DNA from: Streptomyces viridiviolaceus
GTDB taxonomy: Bacteria > Actinomycetota > Actinomycetes > Streptomycetales > Streptomycetaceae
Reading direction: 5' to 3'
DNA: 64,000 bases
Assembly (NCBI RefSeq): GCF_014650995.1
Contig: NZ_BMWA01000007.1
Location: forward strand, 95,899 to 159,898
Both the position numbers and the translations under genes were made by a program. The notes beneath the pieces were generated by a model. The model saw only the letters and a list, made by a program, of their open reading frames with translations. It was not told the DNA's origin and made no database searches. This document shows, one piece after another, positions 43,174 through 51,012 of this stretch. Position 1 is the stretch's first letter, and each line of letters begins with the position of its first letter.

Positions 43174-43958
43174 CCACGACCGAGAAGACCCCCACGGCCC
43201 CGGCCGCCCTGGAGGTGCACGGCGTGCACAAGTGGTACGGGACCCACCACGTGCTCGACGGCATCGACCTGACCGTACGGCCCGGCGAGGTCACCGTCGT
43301 CCTAGGCCCGTCCGGCTCCGGCAAGTCCACCCTGCTGCGGGTCATCAACCACTTGGAGAAGCCGGAGCTGGGACACGTCAGCGTCGGCGGCGAACCGATC
43401 GGCGTGCGGCGTCACGGCGCCCGGCTGAGGGAGCTGAGCGAGCGGGCCATCCTGCGCCAGCGCGGCCGGATCGGCTTCGTCTTCCAGAACTTCAACCTCT
43501 TCCCGCACCTGACCGTCCTCGACAACGTCGCCGCCGCACCCGTCGCCACCGGCAGGCTCACCCGCGAGGAGGCGCGCGAACTCGCCCGCGAACTGCTCAG
43601 CCGCGTCGGCCTCGGCGACCGCACCGGCGCCTACCCCCGCCAGCTCTCCGGCGGTCAGCAGCAGCGCGTCGCCATCGCCCGCGCCCTCGCCCTGCGCCCC
43701 GGCATCATCCTCTTCGACGAGCCGACCTCGGCCCTCGACCCCGAACTGGTCGGCGAGGTCCTCGCGGTCATCAAGGACCTGGCGACCAGCGGCACCACCC
43801 TCGTCATCGTCACCCACGAGATCGGCTTCGCCCGCGAGGTCGCCGACCGCGTCGTCTTCATCGACGGCGGCCGGATCGTCGAACAGGGCCCGCCCGCCCA
43901 GGTGCTGGACCATCCACGGCACGAACGCACCCGGGACTTCCTCGCCAAGGTGCTCTGA
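43170..43958 (+). CDS. Polar amino-acid-type ABC transporter ATP-binding protein
   Basis: 262 residues, one ABC domain: Walker A GPSGSGKST (about 50-58), Q-loop VFQNFNLFPHLTVLDNV (typical of GlnQ/HisP), signature LSGGQQQRVAIARAL, Walker B IILFDEPTSALDPE, switch His VTHEIGFA. About 12 extra residues lie between Walker A and the Q-loop (RRHGARLRELS), seen in several actinobacterial members. Coupled to the permease by ATGA; the binding-protein gene follows after 51 bp. Confidence 0.95.
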   Translation: MTTTEKTPTAPAALEVHGVHKWYGTHHVLDGIDLTVRPGEVTVVLGPSGSGKSTLLRVINHLEKPELGHVSVGGEPIGVRRHGARLRELSERAILRQRGRIGFVFQNFNLFPHLTVLDNVAAAPVATGRLTREEARELARELLSRVGLGDRTGAYPRQLSGGQQQRVAIARALALRPGIILFDEPTSALDPELVGEVLAVIKDLATSGTTLVIVTHEIGFAREVADRVVFIDGGRIVEQGPPAQVLDHPRHERTRDFLAKVL

Positions 43959-44009
43959 AACCCACACCGCTCCGCCCGCCCACCCCACCCGTCTCAGACA
44001 AGGACAGAC

Positions 44010-45029
44010 ATGCCCCACCACCTCTCCCGACGCGGCCTCCTGCGCGGCATCACGGCGGCGACCGCCGTCGCCGCCCTCGCCTCCTCCCTCGCCGCCTGCG
44101 GTGGCGACAGCGACGCCGCCACCACGACCGACGCCGCCGGCACGGTGACGGTGGGCCGGCTGTCCAACGGCGCCGCGAAGGAGACGGCGCTGAAGGTCTC
44201 GGAGGTGAAGTCCATCAGCGCCGGCCTCCCCGAGTCCGTCCGCGGCAGCGGCAAGCTCGTCATCGGCGTCGGGGCCCTCCCCGACGGCTTCCCGCCGCTG
44301 GCCTACGTCGGCAACGACCAGAAGACCCTCACCGGCGCCGAACCCGACCTGGCCCGGCTGGTCGCCGCCGTGCTCGGGCTGGAGCCCGAACTGAAGAACT
44401 CCACCTGGGAGAACATGTTCGTCGGGATCGACAGCGGCAAGGTCGACGTCGCCTTCGCCAACATCACCGACACCGAGGAACGCAAGCGGAAGTACGACTT
44501 CGCCTCCTACCGCAAGGACGACGTCGGCTTCGAGGTGCTGAAGAAGAGCACCTGGAACTTCGACGGCGACTACCGCAGCCTCGCCGGCAAGACCGTCGCC
44601 GTCGACAACGGCACCAACCAGGAGAAGATCCTCCTGGAATGGCAGGCGAAGCTGAAGAAGGAGGGAAAGCCGCTCACCGTCAAGCACTACGCCAGCAAGA
44701 ACAGCACCTATCTCGCGCTGACCGGCGGCAAGATCGACGCCTACTTCGCCGCCAACCCGGGCGTCGCCTACCACGTCACGCAGACCGCGAAGTCCCCCGA
44801 CCCCACCCGCAGCGCGGGCACCTACTCCGGGGCCGGCGCCTCGCTCCAGGGACTGATAGCGGCGACGACCAAGAAGGACAGCGGACTCGCCCAGCCGATC
44901 GCGGACGCCGTCAACCACCTGATCGAGAACGGGCAGTACGCCAAGTGGCTGGCCGCCTGGAACCTCACCGACGAGGCCGTCGGGAAGTCCGAGGTCAACC
45001 CGCCCGGACTGCCCGTCGACAACTCCTGA
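44010..45029 (+). CDS. ABC transporter substrate-binding lipoprotein (family 3, sulfur compound inferred)
   Basis: 339 residues. The N-terminus SRRGLLRGITAATAVAALAS has a twin Arg and ends in a lipobox LAACG (Cys about 30), so it is a possible Tat-exported lipoprotein. The mature part is an SBP_bac_3 domain: LVIGVGALPDGFPPLAY, GAEPDLARLVAAVLGLE, NMFVGIDSGKVDVAFANITDTEERKRKYDF, and AVDNGTNQE. A roughly 50-residue segment between the lipobox and the domain (to about residue 80) is longer than usual. Partner of the permease and ATPase upstream. Confidence 0.93.
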   Translation: MPHHLSRRGLLRGITAATAVAALASSLAACGGDSDAATTTDAAGTVTVGRLSNGAAKETALKVSEVKSISAGLPESVRGSGKLVIGVGALPDGFPPLAYVGNDQKTLTGAEPDLARLVAAVLGLEPELKNSTWENMFVGIDSGKVDVAFANITDTEERKRKYDFASYRKDDVGFEVLKKSTWNFDGDYRSLAGKTVAVDNGTNQEKILLEWQAKLKKEGKPLTVKHYASKNSTYLALTGGKIDAYFAANPGVAYHVTQTAKSPDPTRSAGTYSGAGASLQGLIAATTKKDSGLAQPIADAVNHLIENGQYAKWLAAWNLTDEAVGKSEVNPPGLPVDNS

Positions 45030-45088
45030 CGCACCGTCTGCAGACCCGCCGACCAGCACTTCTCCCCGTACGAGAGGAACCAGAGCCC

Positions 45089-45835
45089 GTGGCCCGACCG
45101 ACCGACGTCCGCGTGGACGGAGCCTCGGCACCCGCCGTCCCGCATCCCTTGGACAACGCCGCGTGGTCCGCCCTGACCGGCCCGCACGCCTCCTTCGCCG
45201 AACGCCTGGGCCGGGCCGCCCGCTACCCCTCGGACGTCGCCGTCTTCGCCGCACTCGCCGACCCCGCGGACCCGGCCGCCTGGGCCGACCTGCACCGGCT
45301 CGTCGGACCGGCGACCGCCGTGGCCGTACCCGGCGTGGACGTGGTCCCCGAGGGCTGGCAGACATCCGGTGGCGTGCCCGGTGTTCAACTCGTCGACACC
45401 GCGCTGCGGGCAGAGCCCGACCCCGAGGCCGTGCCGCTCGGGCCCGCCGACGTCCCCGAGATCCTGGAACTGGTCGCCAGGACCAGGCCCGGCCCGTTCC
45501 TGCCCAGGACCGTCCTCCTCGGCACCTACCTCGGCATCCGGCACCGGGGCAGGCTGATCGCCCTGGCCGGCGAGCGGCTCCGGCTGCCGGGCTGGACGGA
45601 GATCAGCGCCGTGTGCACCGACCCGGACCACCGGGGCCGGGGCCTGGCCACCCGCCTCGTCCGGGCGGTCGCCGCGGGCATCCGCGAACGCGGCGACACC
45701 CCGTTCCTGCACGCCGCCGCGAGCAACACCCACGCCATCGGGCTCTACGAGTCCCTCGGCTTCACCCTGCGCCGCCGCACCACTTTCCTCGAAGTCCGCA
45801 CGCCGGGAACAGCGGACGCCGCGGAGGCGTTGTGA
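45089..45835 (+). CDS. GNAT-family N-acetyltransferase
   Basis: 248 residues. The N-terminal half is a degenerate acetyltransferase-like lobe; the C-terminal half has the GNAT core: EISAVCTDPDHRGRGLATRL (acetyl-CoA motif A with R/Q-x-x-G-x-G/A) and HAAASNTHAIGLYESLGF (motif B). In sulfur operons such GNATs may acylate amino-thiols or S-oxides, for example N-acetylation of cysteine derivatives before uptake products are oxidised; this is inference. GTG 45089 has GAGAGGAAC upstream. The stop overlaps a GTG in the frame of the following leader peptide. Confidence 0.88.
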   Translation: MARPTDVRVDGASAPAVPHPLDNAAWSALTGPHASFAERLGRAARYPSDVAVFAALADPADPAAWADLHRLVGPATAVAVPGVDVVPEGWQTSGGVPGVQLVDTALRAEPDPEAVPLGPADVPEILELVARTRPGPFLPRTVLLGTYLGIRHRGRLIALAGERLRLPGWTEISAVCTDPDHRGRGLATRLVRAVAAGIRERGDTPFLHAAASNTHAIGLYESLGFTLRRRTTFLEVRTPGTADAAEAL

Positions 45836-45897
45836 GCGCAGACACGAGGTATGCGGCGCCGCACACGCGGGCCGCCCTGTCGACGGAGGTGACGGAC

Positions 45898-45984
45898 GTG
45901 GCACGTGCCCCGCACGCCGTCCGCCTCCACTCCCGGCCGCACATCGACCTCCTGCGCGTGGCCGGCGCGCTCTGTCGCCCCTGA
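45898..45984 (+). CDS. Leader peptide with HIDLLRVAGALC motif
   Basis: A 28-codon ORF from GTG 45898, with GGAGGTGAC 5-8 nt upstream, ending RPHIDLLRVAGALCRP. The frame is open back to a GTG at 45832 overlapping the GNAT stop, but GTG 45898 has the better ribosome site. It lies 79 bp before the first monooxygenase and probably regulates the three-monooxygenase block separately from the ABC genes. Confidence 0.78.
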   Translation: MARAPHAVRLHSRPHIDLLRVAGALCRP

Positions 45985-46063
45985 CCTGTTGCTCCCAGCC
46001 GCCGAGCCCTCGCCTCGGTGACGGCCGGCGTTCCCGTACGGACGATCAGGAAGGCACCCACTC

Positions 46064-47269
46064 GTGTCCACGACTCCCTCCTCCCCACTGCACCTCGCCG
46101 TCGCCCTGGACGGCACCGGCTGGCATCCCGCCTCCTGGCGCGAGCCGTCGGCCCGGCCCCGGGACCTGTTCACCGCCGGGTACTGGGCCGATCTGGTCAC
46201 CGAGGCCGAGCGCGGTCTGCTCGACTTCGTGACCATCGAGGACGGGCTCGGCCCGCAGTCCTCGCACCTCCTCCTCCCGGACGAGCGCACCGACCAGGTC
46301 CGCGGCCGGCTGGACGCCGTCCTGATCGCCTCCCGCGTCGCGCCCCTGACCCGGCACATCGGACTGGTGCCGACCGTGGTGGCCACCCACACCGAGCCGT
46401 TCCACATCTCCAAGGCGATCGCCACGCTCGACTACGTCAGCACCGGCCGCGCCGGAGTGCGCGTGAAGATCTCGGCCCGCCCCGACGAGGCCGCCCACTT
46501 CGGCCGCCGCGCCCTCCCGCGCATCGACGGCTACGAGAGCCCGGCCGCGCGCGAGCTGGTCTCCGAACTGTTCGACGAGGCCGCGGACTACGTGGAGGTG
46601 GTCCGGCGCCTGTGGGACAGCTGGGAGGACGACGCCGAGATACGGGACGTGGCCACCGGCCGCTTCGTCGACCGCGACAAGCTGCACTACATCGACTTCC
46701 GCGGCCCGCACTTCAGCGTCAAGGGCCCCTCCATCACCCCCCGTCCGCCACAGGGCCAGCCACTCGTCACCGCCCTCGCCCACTGGACCGTGCCGTACCG
46801 GCTCGTGGCCCGCCAGGCCGACGTCGGGTACATCACCCCGCACGACACCGACCAGGCCCGGGCGACCGTCGCCGAGATCCGCGCCGAGCAGGAGGCCGCC
46901 GGGCGCGCCGCGGAACCGCTGCACGTCTTCGCCGACCTGGTGGTCTTCCTGGACGACGACCCGGCCGAGGCCGCCGCCCGCAGGGACCGCCTGGACGCGG
47001 CCGCCGGACACCCGTACACCGGCGACGCCCGGATCTTCACCGGCAGCCCGGATCAACTGGCCGATCTGCTGGAGGAGTTCAGGGATGCCGGCCTGACCGG
47101 ATTCCGGCTCCGGCCCGCCGTCCTCGGCCACGACCTCCCGGCGATCACCCGGGGACTGGTCCCGGAGCTGCAGCGCCGAGGAGCCTTCCGCCGCACCTAC
47201 GAGGCGGACACCCTGCGCGGACTGCTCGGCCTGTCCCGCCCCGCCAACCGCTACGCCGCCACCGCCTGA
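46064..47269 (+). CDS. Luciferase-like flavin-dependent monooxygenase (LLM), sulfur-scavenging type
   Basis: 401 residues of the bacterial luciferase fold. It starts LHLAVALDGTGWHPASWREP, then AERGLLDFVTIEDGLG and STGRAGVRVKIS (the typical SxGRxGxxVxxS segment), QPLVTALAHWTVPYRLVARQ and PHDTDQARATVAEIRAEQE. Such FMNH2-dependent enzymes include SsuD, DszA and NtaA, which split C-S or C-N bonds. Neighbouring riboswitch, leader peptides and importer suggest oxidative release of sulfur from an organic compound. GTG 46064 follows AGGAAGG. Next gene is 19 bp away. Confidence 0.9.
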   Translation: MSTTPSSPLHLAVALDGTGWHPASWREPSARPRDLFTAGYWADLVTEAERGLLDFVTIEDGLGPQSSHLLLPDERTDQVRGRLDAVLIASRVAPLTRHIGLVPTVVATHTEPFHISKAIATLDYVSTGRAGVRVKISARPDEAAHFGRRALPRIDGYESPAARELVSELFDEAADYVEVVRRLWDSWEDDAEIRDVATGRFVDRDKLHYIDFRGPHFSVKGPSITPRPPQGQPLVTALAHWTVPYRLVARQADVGYITPHDTDQARATVAEIRAEQEAAGRAAEPLHVFADLVVFLDDDPAEAAARRDRLDAAAGHPYTGDARIFTGSPDQLADLLEEFRDAGLTGFRLRPAVLGHDLPAITRGLVPELQRRGAFRRTYEADTLRGLLGLSRPANRYAATA

Positions 47270-47288
47270 GCCGGAGGACGCCACCACC

Positions 47289-48665
47289 ATGACCAAGCCG
47301 CTGAAGCAGATCCACCTGGCCGCGCACTTCCCCGGCGTCAACAACACCACCGTCTGGAGCGACCCGAGGGCCGGCAGCCACATCGAGTTCGCCTCGTTCG
47401 CACACTTCGCGCGTACCGCCGAACGCGCCAAGTTCGACTTCCTGTTCCTCGCCGAGGGGCTGCGCCTGAGGGAACAGGGCGGGCAGATCTACGACCTGGA
47501 CGTCGTCGGCCGCCCCGACACCTTCACGGTCCTCGCGGCGCTCGCCGCCGTCACCGACCGGCTCGGCCTGACCGGCACCATCAACTCCACGTTCAACGAG
47601 CCCTACGAGGTGGCCCGCCAGTTCGCGAGCCTCGACCACCTCTCCGGCGGACGCTCCGCCTGGAACGTCGTCACCTCCTGGGACGCCTTCACCGGCGAGA
47701 ACTTCCGCCGCGGCGGCTTCCTGCCGCAGGAGGAGCGCTACTCCCGCGCCCGGGAGTTCCTGGCCACGGCCGGTGAACTCTTCGACTCCTGGCGCGGCGA
47801 CGAGATCGTCGCCGACCCGGTCACCGGCACCTTCCTCGCCGACGCCAAGGCCGGTGCCTTCGTCCACCGGGGACAGCACTTCGACATCCACGGCCGGTTC
47901 GACGTCCCCCGTTCCCCGCAGGGCCGTCCGGTGATCTTCCAGGCGGGGGACTCGGAGGAGGGCCGCGAGTTCGCCGCCGCCGACGCGGACGCGATCTTCA
48001 GCCGGTACGCCACCCTCGAAGAGGGCCAGGCCTTCCACCGTGACGTCAAGAAGCGGCTCGCCAAGTACGGCCGCCGGCCCGACCAGCTGCTGATCCTGCC
48101 CGCCGCGACCTTCGTGCTCGGCGACACCGACGCCGAAGCCGAGGAGAAGGCGCGCGAGGTCCGCCGGCAGCAGGTCAGCGGTGCCACCGCCCTCAAGCAC
48201 CTGGAGTTCGTCTGGAACCGGGACCTGTCCTCCTACGACCCGGACGGCCCCCTGCCCGACGTCGACCCGGACGTCGGCGACCAGCACATCGCGCGCGGAC
48301 GGGCCCAGGTGCGGATGTACCGCGACCCGTTGGCCACCGCACGCGAGTGGCGCGAGCTGGCCGAGGCCAACAACTGGTCCATCCGCGACCTGGTCATCAA
48401 CACCGGCAACCGTCAGACCTTCGTCGGCTCCCCGGCCACCGTAGCCCGGACCATCGACGACTTCGTGCAGGCCGACGCCGCCGACGGCTTCATCCTCGTC
48501 CCGCACATCACGCCCTCCGGCCTGGACGAGTTCGCCGACAAGGTCGTCCCGCTGCTCCAGGAACAGGGCGTCTTCCGTGCCGACTACGAGGGCACGACCC
48601 TGCGCGACCACCTCGGCCTCGCCCACCCGGACGCGGTCGGTGGCGACGAGCGGGCGGCCTCGTGA
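47289..48665 (+). CDS. NtaA/SnaA/DszA-family FMN-dependent monooxygenase
   Basis: 458 residues. Family marks: IHLAAHFPGVNNTTVWSDPR, AERAKFDFLFLAEGLRLREQ, LDHLSGGRSAWNVVTSWDAFTGENF, the VPRSPQGRPVIFQAGDSEEG segment and LITPSGLDEFADKVVPLLQ-like C-terminus (here HITPSG). This subfamily uses reduced FMN from a partner reductase to oxidise sulfones, polyaminocarboxylates and similar substrates. The stop overlaps the next GTG (GTGA), so it is coupled to the third monooxygenase. Confidence 0.93.
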   Translation: MTKPLKQIHLAAHFPGVNNTTVWSDPRAGSHIEFASFAHFARTAERAKFDFLFLAEGLRLREQGGQIYDLDVVGRPDTFTVLAALAAVTDRLGLTGTINSTFNEPYEVARQFASLDHLSGGRSAWNVVTSWDAFTGENFRRGGFLPQEERYSRAREFLATAGELFDSWRGDEIVADPVTGTFLADAKAGAFVHRGQHFDIHGRFDVPRSPQGRPVIFQAGDSEEGREFAAADADAIFSRYATLEEGQAFHRDVKKRLAKYGRRPDQLLILPAATFVLGDTDAEAEEKAREVRRQQVSGATALKHLEFVWNRDLSSYDPDGPLPDVDPDVGDQHIARGRAQVRMYRDPLATAREWRELAEANNWSIRDLVINTGNRQTFVGSPATVARTIDDFVQADAADGFILVPHITPSGLDEFADKVVPLLQEQGVFRADYEGTTLRDHLGLAHPDAVGGDERAAS

Positions 48666-49752
48666 AGTTCCTCGCCATCACGCTGATCGTGCACCGCCCG
48701 GACCCGGTCACGGGAGTGCACAAGAGCACCCACGAGCGCTTCCGCGAGGTCCTCGACAACGCCGTCCTCGCGGAGGAACTCGGCTTCGACGGCTTCGGCG
48801 TGGGGGAGCGGCACGAACGCCCCTTCATCTCGTCCTCACCCCCGGTCGTCCTCAGCCACGTCGCCGCGCTCACTCGCCGCATCCGGCTGTTCACCGCCGT
48901 GACGACCCTGAGCCTCCTCGACCCGGTCCGCGCTTACGAGGACTACGCCACCCTCGACCACCTCTCCGGCGGACGCCTCGAACTGATCATCGGCAAGGGC
49001 AACGGCGCCGCCCAGCGCGAGCTGTTCCACGTCACGCCCGAGGACCAGTGGGAGCGCAACGCCGAGAGCTACGAGGTCTTCCGGCGGATCTGGCGGCAGG
49101 ACAAGGTCACCGCGCGGACCCGCTTCCGGCCGGAGCTGACCGACGCGGAGGTGTGGCCGCGGCCCTACCAGCAGCCGGTCCGCGTCTGGCACGGCAGCGC
49201 CACCAGCAAGGAGTCGGTCGACCTCGCCGCCCGTCACGGCGAGCCGCTCTTCTCGGCCAACGTCACCAACCCGATCGAGCCGTATGCCGAGCTGATACGT
49301 CACTACCGGGAGCGCTGGGAGCACTACGGGCACGATCCGGCGGACATCGCGATCGGCGCCGGTACGGCGGGCGTGTACGTGGCCCGGACGTCGCAGCAGG
49401 CCCTGGAGACGTACCGCCCGATCTTCGAGAGTCACCTCGCCTTCCAGCGCCGAACCGGCCTTCCCGTGGTCTTCGAGACCCTGGAGGACTTCGTGGAGGC
49501 AGCTCGGCGCTGATCGGCAGCCCGCAGCAGGTGGTCGAGAAGGTGCACCGCTACCACGAGCAGTTCGGGCACACGGTGCTGCACCTGCACGCCGACGCGA
49601 GCGGACTCACCGACACCGAGCACCGGCGGTCGCTGGAGCTGTTCCAGGCGGAGGCCGCCCCGGTGCTGCGGCGTGACATCCCGGACCCGCCGTTCGACTG
49701 GGGCCCGGTGTTGCCGGCCTCACCGGTCGCCGGGCTTCCCGCCCGTGCCTGA
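48662..49752 (+). pseudogene. Third LLM-family monooxygenase, frameshifted near 49500
   Basis: From GTG 48662 the frame encodes a good LLM protein (FLAITLIVHRPDP, ERHERPFISSSPPVVLSH, LDHLSGGRLELIIGKGNG) until ETLEDFVEA, then hits TGA at 49511-49513. A frame shifted by one base continues at once as SALIGSPQQVVEKVHRYHEQ, then LFQAEAAPVLRRDIPDPP, to a stop at 49750-49752. The joined protein of about 362 residues matches family length. One missing base near 49497-49500 explains it. Either a recent inactivating mutation or a sequencing error; without it the three monooxygenases form one coupled unit. Confidence 0.85.
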
Positions 49753-49860
49753 CGGCCCGTCGGAGTGGCCGGGACCCGTCTCCCTCCCCCGAAGGCGACG
49801 GACCCCGGCCATTTCCCCCGGCGCCGGACTGGTCTGCGTACGGGCGGCCGCCCGCTGCCG

Positions 49861-50940
49861 TCACCAACACATGACGGCGGTCTCGCCCGACCCCCAGGAG
49901 GAGTACAGGCGGACCCGGACGACATAGCAGCGTCCCTTGACGAACCGGGCCTTGAGGGTGGCGTTGCGGGGTGTTCCGCCGTCGTCCCGCCCGGCGAGGT
50001 AGCGGGGTTCCCCGTCCCGCTCCTCGAAGACCACGAGGACGGCGTCGCTGTCGCCGAACGTGCTCACGGTGTACTCGCGGGTCTCCGGCGGGTCGACGCG
50101 GAAGTCGGCCTGCTCGCCCGGGCCGAGACCGAGCGGGACCGAGCGGAACGGCAGCAGCGGCCCCGGCCGTTCGGCCGGCGGGTACCAGCGCAGGACGAAC
50201 TCCTTGTCGGCGGCGGAGAGGGTGCCGGGCGGGTGCAGGCCCGCACGGAAGTGCTCCGGCTCCAGTATCAGCCCCGACGGGAACGGGTACTCCATGATCG
50301 AATGTGGGTCCCACACCGAGCCGTTGACCTCGTCGGCGTCCAGTTTGCGCAGGACGTTGTGGAACGTCCGCTCGCGGCTCCAGTGGTTCGGCCGGCCCGC
50401 CAGTTCGGCATAGACGGCCTCGTCGTCCCAGTGGATGCCGGCGAACGGACTCTGGTGCTCGTGGAGCATGCCGAGCGCGTGCCCGATCTGGTGCAGGGCC
50501 GTCGCGCGCTCCCCGGGCGCGGTCAGGTCCCAGCCGAAGTTCATGGTGCGGTCGTTCACACCGACCCGGAGCGCGTCCTTGCCGACCGTGGACCAGGAGC
50601 CGTCCCCGGCCTGGAACCCGATGCGCAGCTCGGCCTCCGACCGGTCGCCGACCTCGGTGAAGACGATGCCCATACCGAGGTCGCGCCACTCCCGGAAGCA
50701 GTCGCGCACGACGTCCCGCTGCTCCTCGGCACCGACCCACGACACCCGCCGCAGCTGGCCGGTGCCCGGGACCGGGATGACCGACGCGTCACCGTCGCCG
50801 TCGAAGAAGCAGTAGTGCAGCACCGTGCCGTTGACCCACATCCGCTGCCCGCCGGCGAGTGCGGCGATCCGCTCGGCGGCCAGCCCCGGCGGACGCGCGG
50901 GGACAGGCTGCTGCGCGAGCGAGCAGTAGCGTGCGGTCAT
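49861..50940 (-). CDS. Astacin/matrixin-like metalloprotease homologue with HQxxH in place of HExxH
   Basis: 359 residues. The zinc-binding helix reads HQIGHALGMLHEH (His 150, 154, 160), matching HExxHxxGxxH of astacin/metzincin proteases but with Gln at the catalytic Glu (CAG, 50488-50490 complement). The Met-turn SIMEYPF is present. The C-terminal about 100 residues form a beta-rich domain (FRSVPLGLGPGEQADF...). There is no signal peptide at the N-terminus, so it may be cytoplasmic or use another route. If the Gln is real, peptide cleavage should be strongly impaired while zinc binding remains. Divergent from the LuxR-type regulator. Confidence 0.85.
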   Translation of the reverse strand: MTARYCSLAQQPVPARPPGLAAERIAALAGGQRMWVNGTVLHYCFFDGDGDASVIPVPGTGQLRRVSWVGAEEQRDVVRDCFREWRDLGMGIVFTEVGDRSEAELRIGFQAGDGSWSTVGKDALRVGVNDRTMNFGWDLTAPGERATALHQIGHALGMLHEHQSPFAGIHWDDEAVYAELAGRPNHWSRERTFHNVLRKLDADEVNGSVWDPHSIMEYPFPSGLILEPEHFRAGLHPPGTLSAADKEFVLRWYPPAERPGPLLPFRSVPLGLGPGEQADFRVDPPETREYTVSTFGDSDAVLVVFEERDGEPRYLAGRDDGGTPRNATLKARFVKGRCYVVRVRLYSSWGSGETAVMCW

Positions 50941-51012
50941 GGCCCCCAGACTGCCCTCGGACCGGCCCCGGGCACCTGAGTCGGGGGCTACTCAAGTCGC
51001 CCTGTATCAGGG

